Origin: Phragmites australis
Taxonomy: Eukaryota; Streptophyta; Magnoliopsida; Poales; Poaceae
DNA: 64,000 nt
Direction of reading: 5' to 3'
NCBI RefSeq assembly: GCF_958298935.1
Contig: NC_084931.1
Span: 17,077,334 to 17,141,333, forward strand
Positions 22,129-35,395 of the stretch are shown here, piece by piece. The notes below the pieces were generated by a model. It was not told the origin of the DNA and ran no database searches. It saw nothing but the letters and a program-made list of their open reading frames with translations. Every line of letters begins with the position of its first letter. Within the stretch, counting starts at the first letter, position 1. A program made the position numbers and the translations under genes.

Positions 22129-22382
22129 CAAGGGAGATAGTGGCGATGGGGGAGATTTATCTCCATGATAGCAATAACAGAAGGGAAAAAAGTGAACGTA
22201 CAAACAATGTATGACAAAGATGGTGTCTTTTCCTTACTATTGGTATCATTTGTCGTTCTTACCGTGCATCCAAATAAGTAAGTAAGACCTTGTGCCATTT
22301 ACATTTGTCTTTCAATTGGTATATTTTAGTATTTGCCTCTTGATTTGGTTGTGTTGTCATCAATCACAAAAAATTAGGAGAT
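22129..22382 (+). mobile_element. End of pol-less copia internal region with PPT
   Basis: Continues the internal sequence after LTR E. It ends GTTGTCATCAATCAC followed by the purine run AAAAAATTAGGAGAT directly before the 3' LTR start at 22383. The same TGTTGTCATCAATCA block precedes the LTR in the second copy (47838-47870, reversed). Confidence 0.75.
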
Positions 22383-23982
22383 TGTAGAAAACATGGCCCT
22401 ATTACGGCATGTATGCGATTTTGGTGATTCATGACAACATAGTCAATGGGACTAATATATATGTCAAGTATATGCGTTAGTTGGTCTCATGGATGCAATA
22501 CATGAAGAAGGCACTGAAACTGAACTCAAGAAATATTGAATTGGATGAATTCATGACAAATTGCTCTCTCTGGATGGTCTGGTACTCAGAAAGAAGTTCT
22601 GATGCTCAGTGAAGTGTACACACCGAAGTGTTTGACTCAGAAGGGAAAATTCAGTACAACACACTGTATGGTCTGGTGTTCAGAAGTTATACAGGCCGGA
22701 GTGTTTGATTCAGAGAAGAAAATTGAAGGCCTCACTGGATGGTCTGGTGTTCAAATGTTGTTCACGCTGGAGCATTCTTCTAGCGGAGGTTGCAACTGTT
22801 CAATACTGAAGATCAGCACATCAGATGGTCCGGCACTAGGAGTTGCATACACCGGAGGCTTCGTCGGGCAGTTTTTCAAGAGATGTTGAAATGGCTTGTC
22901 TGGTGTGATTGTACCCACCGTATGGTCTAATGATCAGAGGAGTTACATGTACCGGATTATTTACACAGTGAAGTGGCTCAGTTGGTAGAAGTGTACACAC
23001 TAGAAGGTCTAGTGATGGAGTTGAAGAATACACCAAAATATCTAGTGTTCACAATAAGTTTGAGTGGGGTTCCAACAACTAGTTTCTACTACTGTACAAC
23101 TGGATGGTCTGGTCCTTGTGCTGTTGTTGATGACAGATGATCCAGTGTTCATAGTCTGTCTGAGTCATTGGAGTAACGACTAGTTCACAGGGTTGAGTCT
23201 ATAAATACCCCTACTCTGTCATTTGAGGGTGCTGGAGTCCAGAGATGCTCATATACACCTAAGAAGACATCCAAGTCATCAAAGTGCTTAAAGTGATTAT
23301 TCGAGGCAATTAAGTACAAGATTAATGAGTGATTAGTGCTAATAGGCCTAGAGAGAGTTGTTGCTAAGTGTTGTTGTCTAGAGAGTGGATCAAATAGTGA
23401 TCCTACATTGTACCAAGTGGTATGCTGACATCTTGGAGTCTTAGTGACTCGCCCGCACCGTGAGCGTTGGTGGTTCATGCTTGTTGACCCTCTAACTTGG
23501 TCTGGAGCGATAGTATGACTCATGTACAGAGACACATAGACCTTTGACTTGGTGGCTCGAGCTCCGAAGTGCAGACGGTGGCAAATGACTGGAAGAGAGG
23601 CATGTGGTGAGGTCTTGTCTTGGTGGCTTAACCTACTTAAGGTCTAGGTGGCTTATGGGCCATGACCGGGTGCCGTCCGAGAGTTATAGCCTAGGTGGAC
23701 TAGGGTGGTGTTTATGCCATCGATACCACAAGATAAAAATCCCTTGTGCCGAGTTTGCGCTTTGTACCTTATTTATGTTTCCACATTTACATACTTGCAA
23801 TCTACTTTAGCATGGTTACCTCCTAGAGCAGTTTTATAGGTTGGGCTATAGGTTGCAAACTTTTTAATGGTAGAGTAGACACACTAGATAAACCTAGATC
23901 ACATTTGGATAAAAGTTGATATAGGTTTATCTTTTGAAGTTTTTGGAACAATTTAATTCTAAGTGTCCTAATTCACCCCCTC

Positions 23983-26900
23983 TGTCACACCTGGTTTTAA
24001 GGCTAAACCGAATGTAAACTATATGTATGACATGATCAGTTACACATACATATAGTGATGTCATTAGTTCAAAACAGACACAATGCTCATTATTACAATG
24101 TTATTTATTACAAAATGACCACACGGGTCTAAAAAAATTACATAGCAGTGGAAAGGAAACACAACATAGTGCCCACCCCTTAGGCAATCGACCGGAAGCT
24201 CCACAAATCTAGAACTCTGTGCCGTCTTCAGGATATTCTTCAAAAACTTCACCTTCTAAAAAGCAAGCGTGAGTTTTTCCAATACTCAGCAAGTGGAGGA
24301 AAGTATGACATGGAGGGTAAAACCAATATTTCCTATTCTCTAAGGTTCAATTTGCATAAAACCAATTTTTAGATTATAACTACAGAAAGCAATTTTCAAA
24401 AAGGAAAGAAGTACAAAAGATCTCCTCTAAACTTCTAGAATTCAACCATTTCTTAACCATGAAAAACATCCACCCAACTAATCATGTTAGGCTCCATGCC
24501 GCTTATAACTGTGAGCACGTCTGAATATTCAATTTGACAATCTGCAGAGGTTGTACACTTAACCCACAAGTCGTGATCAACAATTTTACCAGTACCTGTT
24601 GGTACCTTCCACACATCTGAGGTTTGTGCCGAGAGATCACTACGAGGCTTTTCCAAAAACTCTCCCAGCATGTATTTTCCCACTGATATTTCGCTGTCGT
24701 ACATAAGTGGAGTAACCCTCAACCACAGAAGCCCCCTCTTGTGCTAGGTAGAATCAGAAAGTACCCCTTCCTTCTCTACACATCCATTTGGCTTATACAC
24801 CACTGGGAGAACATCTAGTTACTTAGCCAAGCTGTACCATATAGGTCCTTAACATGATCTGAGCAAGACCACCAACTAACCAACAACGGTAATCACCATA
24901 ATATCCATCCAGAGCTAACCATGCCTGGAATGCATCAACAGGCACACATCGACATCCCCTTCTTGCCCAAACCTAGATTCCTTATTGTTAAAACCCTTAA
25001 CAACATCAATTATCACTTATCTCAACTTTTAATTCCATAGTTCATGATTCATCACCTATATACTACTGTTCATCTAAAAGCATAGCTAAGCAGTATACTC
25101 ATGTTATCAAATAAAACATCTACATGGGAAAACTACACATGTTGCTAGTGTTTGCTAAACTACCCCATGTCACGACAAAAAAAGCACGCATATTTTGTAA
25201 AATTGAAAACTAGGCTCACAAAATGGTCAAGACACTTGCCTTCATTAAGGTCATGCACTGTTTCTTCAAAGTCTTCTTCCTGGAGATTTTGGAACTGCTC
25301 TTGAACTGATTCGCCTACATGAGCACACAAACAACATAAGAATAGCACACCAAACAGTACTAAACTTGGTAAAAAAAATCTATAAAAATATTCTACACGT
25401 CGCTACGAGAATTTGAGCGCAAAAATCACCTAAAACCGAGCTACAAGCAAAAATTTATAAGCATTTGAAGTTCTTAGGGTGTTTATGCAATTTTTTATTA
25501 TCATTGAAATAACCGATTAATTTTTATACTAAAAACTTATTTATTGCGCATGCTGATGTCATTATTCATGATTGAAATATTTTTATTATTGAAAATCACA
25601 TGAGCCGTGTCTACGCAGCTGTGAACCGAAAGGGGGCCCTCGGAACACGGGTCCCCGGTGGACCAAAGGCACCAGCAGGGCTCGGCATGGCGGGGGACGG
25701 CCAGAGAGCGGCCGAAACGGCGCTCTAGTGGTCGGGGAGCTCTGACGAGCGGTGGAAAAGGGAGAGCAAAGGACGGTGAGCTCACCCCAAACAAAATCAA
25801 GGCTAAAGCGGGGTCGTGGTGGTCGGGCAACGGTGAGGGCGATGGCGGAAGTCGATGCAGTGGTGGGGTGGCGCTTTGGCAATCGAACGGTGATGATGAC
25901 CCATGAGAATGACTTTGGGGGATCCTGCAGAGCCAAAGGAGCATTTAGCTTGGCCAGAGACAACACAGAGGTGCGGAATTGGCGGCGGTGGAGCTTCCTC
26001 ACCAGAGATGATAAAGACGACGGTGCCAACGACAATTCGAGCGGGGAAAAGGGGTGTGAGATGGTGAAGGAGTTGCGAAATCTCGCCGTGGAGGTAGGGG
26101 TGGCTTAAATAGGGGAGAGTGTTAGTGGAGCGACCGTAATTTGGAGGTGAAGGGGCGGCAGCCATGGCCTTAAAGAGGGGGGAATGGGTGAGGGTGTCTT
26201 GATGGTGCTTAATGCCTCGGATTCAACCATTTCAGGGAGGAGAACGTGCATGGGGAGGCGCAAATTTAAACGGCGGCTGGCGGAGGGGATCGATTTCACG
26301 TCCCAAATCCTTAATCATGTAATTAAGCATAATCATGCTTTTTAAGAATTATATTTAATTTTGTGTAATTGTAATTCAGAATACTAATGCACTTCGTTAA
26401 AAGTCAATTAGATGAGAGAAGAATTTCAGGAGGGAAAATAATGAAATTCGCAGTCAAAACGGATTCTTTTCTCTAAAACGTGGGTCCCACATGTAGCCAA
26501 CCACCCCACCTCTTTATGTGCAGCATCCCACTCTCTCTCTCTCTCTCCCACCTGCTCCCGAGCTCCCTCTCCCGAGCTCCAACCGGCCAAGGCAAGAGGA
26601 GCACCCCCTCTCTCTCAAACTCTCTCTTCCTCCCTCAAATCCGAGCTCAAGAGGAGGATTTAAGGTATGCATGTGGTACCATTGCATTCTTTAGCTTATG
26701 AGCTGCTAATCTATCCAATTCATTTTCATTTTCGTGGAATAATCGAGTAGTTCTTGAAGTTCTTGGCGTTCTTGGGCTTTTTGGAGCAAAAATGGAATTT
26801 TGGACAAATTTGTGCTCTAGAGTCGTGTTGATTGTTGATGAGTAAGTTCCAGGACCCTTGGACTACTCCTAACATGTTCCCTTTAGGCTTGGAAAAGATC

Positions 26901-29702
26901 GCAACTCGAATCGACCAAAAATCCACTCGACAGTAGTTTTCTAGGCTGACCCGGATATTCTGGCCTCACCTGGATACTCCGGGTTCAGCAAAAATCGTCC
27001 GTCGAATTGTGTTCAAAATTGGTTAGGATTTAGAATGCAAGATGGGTTTAGAATCCTTTGGATAGGGCATATGCATGTTTGTATAGCACAGATTTGTAAA
27101 GTGAATCGAAGCACTGAGGGGAAAAGTTGAGGAAGGACCTAAGTCTGTATCACCCGGATAATCTGGGTAAGCCCGGAGCTTCCGGGTAGCTCCATTAATG
27201 AATAACAGAGAGCCTCTCCCGGAGCCTCACTCAGAGTGTCCGGCACATCCCGGATAGTCTGGACTAGCCCAGAGGTTCTGGGTTAAGTTAGAATAGTGGC
27301 TAACTGAGCGACTTTACCGAAGGATGGCCTGGTGGCTCTAGAACCTGGATATTCCGGATTCACTAGGATACTCCGGGTCAGACAAGCAAAAGGCAGTAAC
27401 AGAGCGCCTCTTCTGGAGGTTCACCCGGAGGGTCCGAACTCGGATACTCTGGATGGCTGTTATTTTCTAGATTTTGTTAGATCGTTTAGTATTGCATTGA
27501 TTCGCACGTCTTATACTTCTAGCATGTTTTTAAGCATTGTGGCATACCTTATTTCATTCATTCATGCTCTTCATTGCACGCGTTCTTGTTTAGCGAACAA
27601 GGAGCCAGAGCGGGAGACGACTGTGGTCGAAGATGACTCCAATCTTCTGGATTTCTGCGAGTGTTGCCTGGGTAACTTTAGGCAGCCACCTGAGCTTCAA
27701 GGCAAGCATCTATCATATTGCACCTTTGTTGAATTGAATGAAATCTAAATATTGATAAACTATGCTTATGTATAAGTTTGCATATATAGGGAGTCGATGT
27801 CGAGTTTTTATAGGTGGAACCTATGTTGATTGCATAATCCTTACCTGGGATTGTTCATCTATATCCTTGTAGCCTTGGTAACGGATATGGTTATGTGGAT
27901 GTTGGTTGGATGAGTGGTGAGTATGAGACGACATGTGGGCGGTGTTAGGGGTGACGTCTGCCTCGAAGAAAAGTCCTGGGGGTAGTTCGGGAGAGGAACC
28001 CGGGCACCGTAGACCGCTTGCATCGTTTAAGGCCAATCATCGGGGTAGTTGGCTTTAGCATTTACCTTACTAACCACATATTGATCTAATGGTAAGGCAA
28101 GCCGAATACCTTCGCAGCTGTGGCTTTGTGGGCCTGAACATCGACGGTGTGAGCGGGTAGGCTTGTAAGTGGTACTAGTTTGCTCTGAGAGTAGTTCTAG
28201 TACCGCCGCGCCGAGCGATGCACGATCCACACAGTTGGGGATGGTTGGGAAAGGTTGTCACAAGTAACCCTTGTGTGCAGTTTAGCGGGTGGCACAAGCC
28301 GTATGGTCCTCGTATTGTATGGGTCCAGAAGTATCCCCCTGCAGGGTGTACAAATAGTTCGAACTGCCGCGCTCTCGATCATGAGCATGCTGTTGTTTCA
28401 TTTGCACCCGGTCGTAGAGTTCTCATATGTGGTTGATGGTTCAATTATTATGGTGATGGATGAGTTGGTTCAATTTTCTCATATGTTCAGATACTTATGT
28501 TACATTTATGTTACAGTTTCATTTATGTTCAGTGGTTATTGCAGGGTAGAATGGCATGTTTGGTTAAGTATAGGTGCTAACACATATATATCTAGGTTGC
28601 TTACTGCATATGTTTTACTTAACCTTATGGCCTGTCCTTGCTAACAGCTCAATGCATAATCCTTGGAGTCGGAATATTATATATCCATATTGTGTAAGTC
28701 TTGCGAGTACCTTCGTACTCAGAGTGCTGCCCTTAAGTTGATACAGGTATTGCTGCTGTCGAGGAAGATGTTGTCTTTGGCTACTTCGTGCCTGCCGATC
28801 AGGGTGGCGGGCAAGACTAGTTCATCCTACTATAGGAGGTCGTGCTTTTGGGATGGTGCCTAAGGGCATGTGGCACCGCTCTCTCTTTTGTTGTATAGGT
28901 TTCTTCTGCTGCGTAGTTGTTGTTTCCCTTTTGCTGTAAATTGTGGAAACTATTGCATGTTTAAAGAACTTGTAATATAATGTTAATTACTCGCTCCTTA
29001 TTTAGCTATGTTGTGATGTATCATGTTGGAAGGCATGTGTTCCGATCTTGAGCACAAAACACGTGCCAGGACTACAGGAGCGGTATTCGGGTTAATCGTT
29101 GAAGTCGTGATTAAGTCAATGATCGACTTAATGATTAATTCAAATATTGTTTGGACGGTTCCTCACAATCGAGCCAGGCGGGAGAAGGAAGAAGGCGAGC
29201 CGATTCGGTCTAGTGGCTCAGCGGCTTGTCTTGGGCCCGTGTGACAAAGAGAGTGAGGGCATCTCGGTGCAGGAGAGGGCTGGCTCGGCTAGACGGGCCA
29301 ACCCAGCGGGAGTGCGAGAGATAGCCAGGCCAAAGCCCAATGGGGAGATGGGAGGGAAAACCAGCCCGAGAGAGGAAGGGAGGGAGGGGTTTGGTAAGAA
29401 TTTTGAGAGGGAAAGCGGTCCGGTTTGGGATTTAAGAATTTGGAAATGCTTTTATTTTAAATTTTGAACCATTTTTGAAAAGAGCTTTTAAAACAATGCC
29501 TTATAGCGAACTTTTGCAAATATTTTCCACACATAAAACCTAATGCAACTGCTACGGCACGAATGCATCAAGCATGAATGTAACCTGTGGAAAATTAAAT
29601 TTAGAAATTAATTTCTTCTAAATTTAAGCAGAAATCTAAAACTCCTATTTAATTCTAGAAAAATTTTAACTATTGAGAAAATTTGGAAGTTAGGGTGTTA
29701 CA
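23983..29702 (-). mobile_element. Solo LTR F of a chromovirus, containing solo LTR G
   Basis: On the minus strand it starts TGTAACACCCTAAC and ends CCAGGTGTGACA. CCCTC is duplicated exactly at 23978-23982 and 29703-29707. Removing LTR G leaves about 2.84 kb. Minus-strand features: AT-rich start, GC-rich U3, TATTTAAG box near 26112-26104, acidic mini-exon 25325-25240 (ESVQEQFQNLQEEDFEE then GCAAGT), palindrome 24288-24270. Confidence 0.92.
26294..29167 (+). mobile_element. Solo LTR G of a chromovirus (2874 bp)
   Basis: It starts TTTCACGTCCC (probably TGTCACGTCCC with the G changed) and ends GGTTCCTCACA. ATCGA is duplicated exactly at 26289-26293 and 29168-29172. It sits in the opposite orientation inside LTR F. 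Features: donor-like AAG|GTATGC at 26664, a CCCGGATA...TCCGGG motif array at 26935-27460, an acidic segment ending CAAG|GCAAGC at 27701, and the palindrome at 28705-28721. Confidence 0.9.
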
Positions 29703-29731
29703 CCCTCTTAGGACGTCATCGATCCCGTACA

Positions 29732-31156
29732 ATTGCATCAAAGAGTCAACCATAACTTTTTCAACCGTAATAGATTTTTTCCATGTAGCGGAAACTTAGT
29801 GTGTAGATCCAAGCCATACAGGCAACTTTGGTGCGAACGGAACCTAACTTCCTTATACTTCATCTTTTTGTCCTTTATGAATGTAGGAGTCTTCCTCTTC
29901 TGTTTTGGATGCTTGCATTAAGCAAGTATGAGTACTACCCACTGTACTCAACAAGCCATCTGCACATAATAATTTGCACAGCTTTATCAATAAAAGGTTA
30001 AGGTTCTTTGGATGCATCAAGCCAAAGTTGCAGTACCAATTACCTTAGGTTGTAAAAACCTACTAATTAGCTTGAACACAGCTACCATCCTATACTAAAT
30101 TAAAGAGGTTTTTACTTTCACATGACCAAGCTGTCATTCTCCATGATGACTCCCAAAACCAACACCTTTAACCACACCATGGGCCTTACACTATCCATTT
30201 TAGCATTTACTAGGGTCAACACGCTCTCCATTTCATCACCATCTCACCACACTTGAGCAGACTCGGTCCACTGTACTAGATGATAGTGCATCTGCCCATG
30301 CTCTCGTCAATTCTTAGTTTGAAATAATCTTAAGTCTATATTCATGACGGTTCATGTGGCTCGCTCTTAACTTTGAGAACTGGTATTAGAATAGTTTTCA
30401 CTCTGCAAAGGTTGTGCACTTTACCCACCAGACATAAACTTCCCTTGGTTGCACTCGGGGCATCATGATAAGGCCTTTACAAAGCATCATTCTAGCTCCA
30501 ACTCCATGCCTACTAGGTTTCACAACATGCTAGCTCTTGGCATCCAGCTCAATCATCCTTGCAAGACTACCACGTCTAGCGAGTGCCCCATTTTGCACAC
30601 CAGATAGGCCTTGACCTTGCCTCGCAAGAGCACCCCCTGTCTAGCTGATATTCCCGACACTATCATGACATCGCTGGCTAGCGCACTAGCCCAGTTGTTC
30701 TCCCTGGACATTGTTAGAGCTAGCCTTGCTAGTTCACACAACTACTCCACCACTCAATCGTGTGAGGTTGGCATTGTAAATTTGCTAATTAGTTGGCTAG
30801 AGCCTACCCATAACTAGCACCGATAGTTACACTGTGTAAGCTCATTGAGTTAGTCATAAGATTCGGTCCTTCATTGACTAAGGAGGAACTTCCACAAGCC
30901 CATCTCTAGTGTTACAACACTACTCCACCCTTACCATCCACCCCAGTCCATATCCAATAACTTGCTCCTTCCATCACATACCCCCAAACAGACTTTTGAA
31001 AAAAATGCATGCTACTAGCTCGTATTTTCTATAGGTGCGAAATAGTATAACTCATGTGTGTGCGACATAGACGAGACTCTAAGCAGGACTAAGCATAACA
31101 CTGACAAAGGTTGAAAACAAATGACATCATGACTCATCCTAGGGTGACAAGGTATG
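29732..31156 (-). mobile_element. Remnant D, piece 2: chromovirus LTR
   Basis: It shares the ordered LTR landmarks on the minus strand: the palindrome at 29950-29929 and the conserved CTCTGCARAGGTTGTRCA block near 30403 that also occurs in LTRs E and F. It is interrupted at 31156 by the Sirevirus-type element, whose GTATG duplication (31152-31156 and 40421-40425) shows the sequence continues at 40426. Confidence 0.6.
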
Positions 31157-33036
31157 TGTAGGACCGAGATTTGCAATTAGAGTGGGGGGTGAATAGACGT
31201 CTTAACAAATTTCTTTCGAAACTGATGGCCTTTTTCTATTTGATCACCCGACACACCTCAAAGTCTCAGCGGAAGCAAAAAACACTATAGAGATTATTTA
31301 AGAAGGAAAGTTCCGAGGCAACATGACTCCACGGAGAGTATATGACCCATAGGTTCCAATCAAGACCATTCCATGTGTCTCCATGTGTCTTTGTGCACAA
31401 AAGCTTGCAACTTTGAATCAACACAAGCTACCTAGAGAAAACCCCAAGTTGATGGAATAGAGGAAAGGGAATTCAATACCCACTTGTACACATATGTGTG
31501 TGAATTTTATGCCTCTAACAACAAGGAGAATAGCCTCAACAAGGTGAAAACATTCAGCTCAAACAGAAAAACGAAAATAAATTCGAAGGCCGGAAAGACT
31601 TTCACCCGAGGCAAGAGAGCCAAAAGAAGGAGACTAGAAGGAGATGAACATGTGAAAATGCAAGAAGATAAACTTTATTGAGTACTAATGTCATCCCTAT
31701 TTTAGGAATATTATAGAATATTTTCCTCTCATAAAATCTCTAACCTATTATAAAGGCTAAACATATCTTCTCCTCTCCTCCAAAACCTATGACCAGGCTC
31801 TCAAATGACTGGCTCACCCTCTCCCTAAAGCCATACCCCTCTATTTATAGGCCTTGGGAGCTTTCTTGGATGCTAAGTTTCCTTGTTTCCAAAATACCTC
31901 TCACTTACAGTGGATTCCTACCTACCAGGGGGTATTTTGGTCCATATTTTACTCTGTCCATCAAACGGCCATGATACCTTACACGACTTATCTTTGCCTC
32001 GATGCTATCTTTGTGATAATGCCACGTGCACTTCATCCTTCCACGGTTTTGGTTCCAAACCACGAAACCACCTCGCACGCTTCCCAAAGCGTGACTCACA
32101 ACTACTTGCTTTGACCTTAAGCAAGTATTCCGATGTTAACATGTGTACTCTGTCTTGCGATCTTGACCGCTGACAAGTCTCTCCCACTCCCGATCCCTCG
32201 GACCGCCTTGTCACTTGCACTGGCATCCCCTTCACTTGACTTTGTCAACACGTCATCTTTATCCATCCTTCCAAGCTTTGCTTGACCTCCATGTGCACAC
32301 CTAGGATCACTCTTGACTCCACCTGACCTCCTTGATCATTAGGCACCAAGCACCCTGCTTGGCCCCAATCATCTTGTTGTCAACCACCAAGTTGCATCCA
32401 TCATCTACACATCGTGAGACAAGTAGATATGTGTCTCCAAACACCATATAAACTTATCACAAGTTAGTTGAAATCGAAATCCTGCAAATATAGAACATCT
32501 CACAAAAAACGTGAACACCAAATAATCCGACGCTCACAGTAGTACAAGCATCGGACCATCCGGTTAGTAGACCACCATCAGACCATGATTTTGCATTTCT
32601 CTGTTAAACAATCTGGTGTTCCTCCAGTGTTCACACTAGGCCATCCGGTGTGTATGCCAGCTCTAGCACCGAAAACCTGCATCTCTATTAAATGCTCCGG
32701 TGTCGAAAGCCTCTCAACACCGGACCTTTTGGTGAGTAGACTACTCTGGACACCCATTTTCATCACCTCTATTAAATACTCCAGCGATGTCTCCAAGTGC
32801 TCACTGGATCATCCAGTGAGTACAAATTACCACACACTGGGCCATCTGATGAATGCAATTTTCCCTGGACTTTGATAGAACTATGCCAACTCCATTTCCA
32901 TCAATTTTGGTTAGTCATGATTATAATTGCAACACATATACATGCTTACACAATTAAAAAAATCATCAAACCAAAGCAACACTTTGTCAATCACTCATCA
33001 CATATAAACCAAGGCTCATATCAACTTGATTTCTCA
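31157..33036 (-). mobile_element. 3' LTR of the Sirevirus-type element (1880 bp)
   Basis: Reading plus, it starts TGTAGGACCGAG and ends GATTTCTCA. It retains the TATA box (TATAAATA on the minus strand, 31849-31842) and a motif array at 32515-32870. About 720 bp of it (roughly 31539-32261) is missing from the other LTR. Confidence 0.88.
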
Positions 33037-33045
33037 ATCTCCCCC
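33037..33045 (-). other. Polypurine tract of the Sirevirus-type element
   Basis: GGGGGAGAT on the minus strand directly precedes the 3' LTR start. Confidence 0.75.
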
Positions 33046-33598
33046 GTGCATTGACAACCTCACAAAGAGCAAAGAATGGTTTGAAGAAAGCACAAGAAGT
33101 TCATCCAAGTGACCAAAAACTCGAAAGAAAGCAAAACATATCACTTGGCATAAGAAAGATTGCAAAAGCCCAAGAAGAGAAGAGAGGAAAGCCAAAAACC
33201 TCAAAAGCTTAAATGCATATGCTCCATTCTCCCCCTTTGATGGATGCACATTTTCAATTTTAGATTTTCTCCACCTTTCATTATGCAAGATTCTTCTTTA
33301 TGGTTTAATGCATATTTTTCTCCCCCTTTGGCAATTCAAACATCAAGGACAAAACACCATGCAATACATGCAATTATAATGAGCTTTCACAAATATACTA
33401 CAAAACATTTGCAAATGTTAGAAGCAACAGAGGGCTACGAAGAGTAGAATGTGGAGCTCACAATCGCACAAAGGCTCAAAAAGAGAGTATGTACAAGAAT
33501 AACTCCCCCTCACACAATGCCATAGGGATGGAACACTTCAAGCTCACCCCTCAAATAGGCAAATCTTTTTGCATCTAGAGGCTTGGTAAAAATATTGG

Positions 33599-35154
33599 CT
33601 AACTGGTATCTATGTAGCTCAACTCAATGTCTCCCTTGGTATCTATGTAGTTCAACTCAATGTTTCCCTTCTTATTGTGGTCTCGAAAGAAGTGGAATCT
33701 CACATCTATGTATTTGGTTCTGTAGTGTTGAATTGGGTTATTTGCAAGGCTTATGACACTAGTGTTGTCACACAAAAGTGGCACACTTTTAAAGTCTAAC
33801 CCATAGTCCCTCAAAGTAGCAACCATCCACAAAATCTGTGAGCAACAGCTAGCAGCAACTACATATTCAACTTCAACAGTAGACTGTTCATGCTAGACTG
33901 CTTGCGAGAAGACGTTACACAAGAGAAGTACTTAAGAAATGACAAGTACTGGAGGTACTCTTACTGTCAATTCTACAACCAACAAAATTTGCATCCGAAA
34001 ACCTTGAAGAGAAAGAAAAAAAGATGCAGAAAACCAAACACCATACTCGAGAGTGTGCTTGAGGTACCTTAGAATACATTTCACCACTTGGCGGTGAGAC
34101 GTCCTTAGTGATGCCTGGAAGCGAGCACACAAACAGACGATAAAGTGAATTTCAGGTCTTGTCGCCGTCAGGTACAGGAGGGAGCCAATCATGATCCTGT
34201 ACTCTCGCTGGTCATCCTTCTCTCCATCTTCATCTGGATCGAGCACGGTCGAGGTAGCTATTTGTGTCGCTAAGGGCTTATCATCACTCATGTCAAACTT
34301 CTTCAGCAAATCCTTGGTGTACTTCGTCTGGTGGACGAAGGTATCTTGCTTACATTGCTTGATTTGCAGTCCAAGGAAGAAGTTGAGCTCTCCCATCATC
34401 GACATCTCAAACTACTTGCTCATAGTTTCTGCAAACTTGGCCAGAAGTGCATAAGAAGAGCCATCAAAAATGATATCATCCACGTAAATTTGAACGAGTA
34501 GGAAATCATTGCCATGCTTGAGAGAGAACAAGGTTTTATCTATTGACCCCATCTCATACTCATGTTCTAGCAAGAAAGACTTAAGCCTACCATACCAATT
34601 CCTAGATGCTTGCTTAAGCCTATACAAAGCTTTTCGAAGCTTGTACATTCTTTTTGGGTACTTGGGGTGCTCAAAGCTGGGGGGTTGCTTTACATAGACT
34701 TTTTCTTCTATGAAACCATTTAGGATAGCACTTTGGACATCTATTTGATACAACTTGAACCCTTTGGATGCAACAAATGCAAGGAGGATCATAATGGCTT
34801 CTGGCCAAGCTACCGGTGCAAAGGTTTATCCAAAGTCTATTCTCTCTATTTGAGTGAACCTTGAGCAACAAGTCTAGCCTTATTTCTCACTACAGACCCA
34901 TCCACCCCCTGTTTGTTTTTGAAAATCCATTTTGTGCCTATGGTATGAACATTTGGGGGTGGCTCTACAATGACCCAAACTTGGTTTCTCTCAAAGATTT
35001 CTAATTCCTCATGCATGGCAATGACCCAATTTGAATCAGATAAAGCATTTCCAACATCATAGGGTTTAAAGGAAGCAACGAATGCAGAATCAGTAAAGTG
35101 AGCATGAGAAGCGGATTTGGACCTTGTTACCCTCTTACCAAGGTCGTCGATCAT
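33599..35154 (-). pseudogene. Ty1/copia reverse transcriptase and RNase H (broken)
   Basis: Minus-strand order: WVIAMHEELEIFERNQVW...TIGTKWIFKNK...RLVAQG (35150-34850), then FKLYQIDVQSAILNGFIEEKVYVKQPP and the catalytic IYVDDIIF (34790-34480), then GELNFFLGLQIKQ, IGSLLYLTATRPEI and HRQVVKCILRYLKHT (34400-34060). The RNase H end is PLLCDNTSVISLANNPIQHYRTKYIDVRFHF (33790-33680). Frames change near 34840, 34408, 34000 and 33840. The YVDD catalytic box is intact. Within 33599-33660 the segment reading (K)GNIELNYIDT/KGDIELSYIDT is a short tandem duplication. Confidence 0.92.
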
Positions 35155-35395
35155 CTGTTGTGGGGGATATCATTGCTGAATGTGTTAAGGGGCCTCACGC
35201 TGTGAGACAATCTCCCCATCAAGCACATATGGCGCAGGCTCGAAGGCAGCTGAAGTAGAAGTAGAAGCTGCAGGACTCTCTTCCGATGTCGAAGAGGATG
35301 GAACCAGCTCAGGAGTAAGTGTGGTAGAAGGAATTAATGGATCATCATCATCATCCCGAGACCTGGAAGGTCCTCATCTACAAAGATGCTTTTGC

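Larger units (their letters stand above)
13350..29731 (+). mobile_element. Pol-less Ty1/copia (Sirevirus-like) element, with nested solo LTRs
   Basis: It consists of a 5' LTR (13350-15005), a Met-tRNA PBS, a gag, a long non-coding stretch, a PPT and a 3' LTR (22383-29731). Two insertions (18078-22123 and 23983-29702) interrupt it. Without them the element is about 6.6 kb. No protease, integrase or RT is present anywhere between gag and the PPT. Both flanks contain ATTGCA (13344-13349 and 29732-29737), but an exact 5-bp duplication needs a one-base shift, so the target duplication is ambiguous. Confidence 0.82.
22383..29731 (+). mobile_element. 3' LTR (B) of pol-less copia element, split by solo LTR F
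   Basis: TGTAGAAAACATGG...CCCGTACA. Without the 5.7-kb insertion it is about 1.62 kb, matching LTR A (1.66 kb). The motif array is at 22570-23150 and the TATA box at 23200. The last 24 bases of the LTR resume at 29708 after the CCCTC duplication. Confidence 0.85.

Noticed and set aside
13344..29737. Perfect 5-bp target duplication for the pol-less copia element
   Set aside because: ATTGCA is present on both sides, but LTR ends at 13350 and 29731 give TTGCA versus ATTGC; I report it only as ambiguous.
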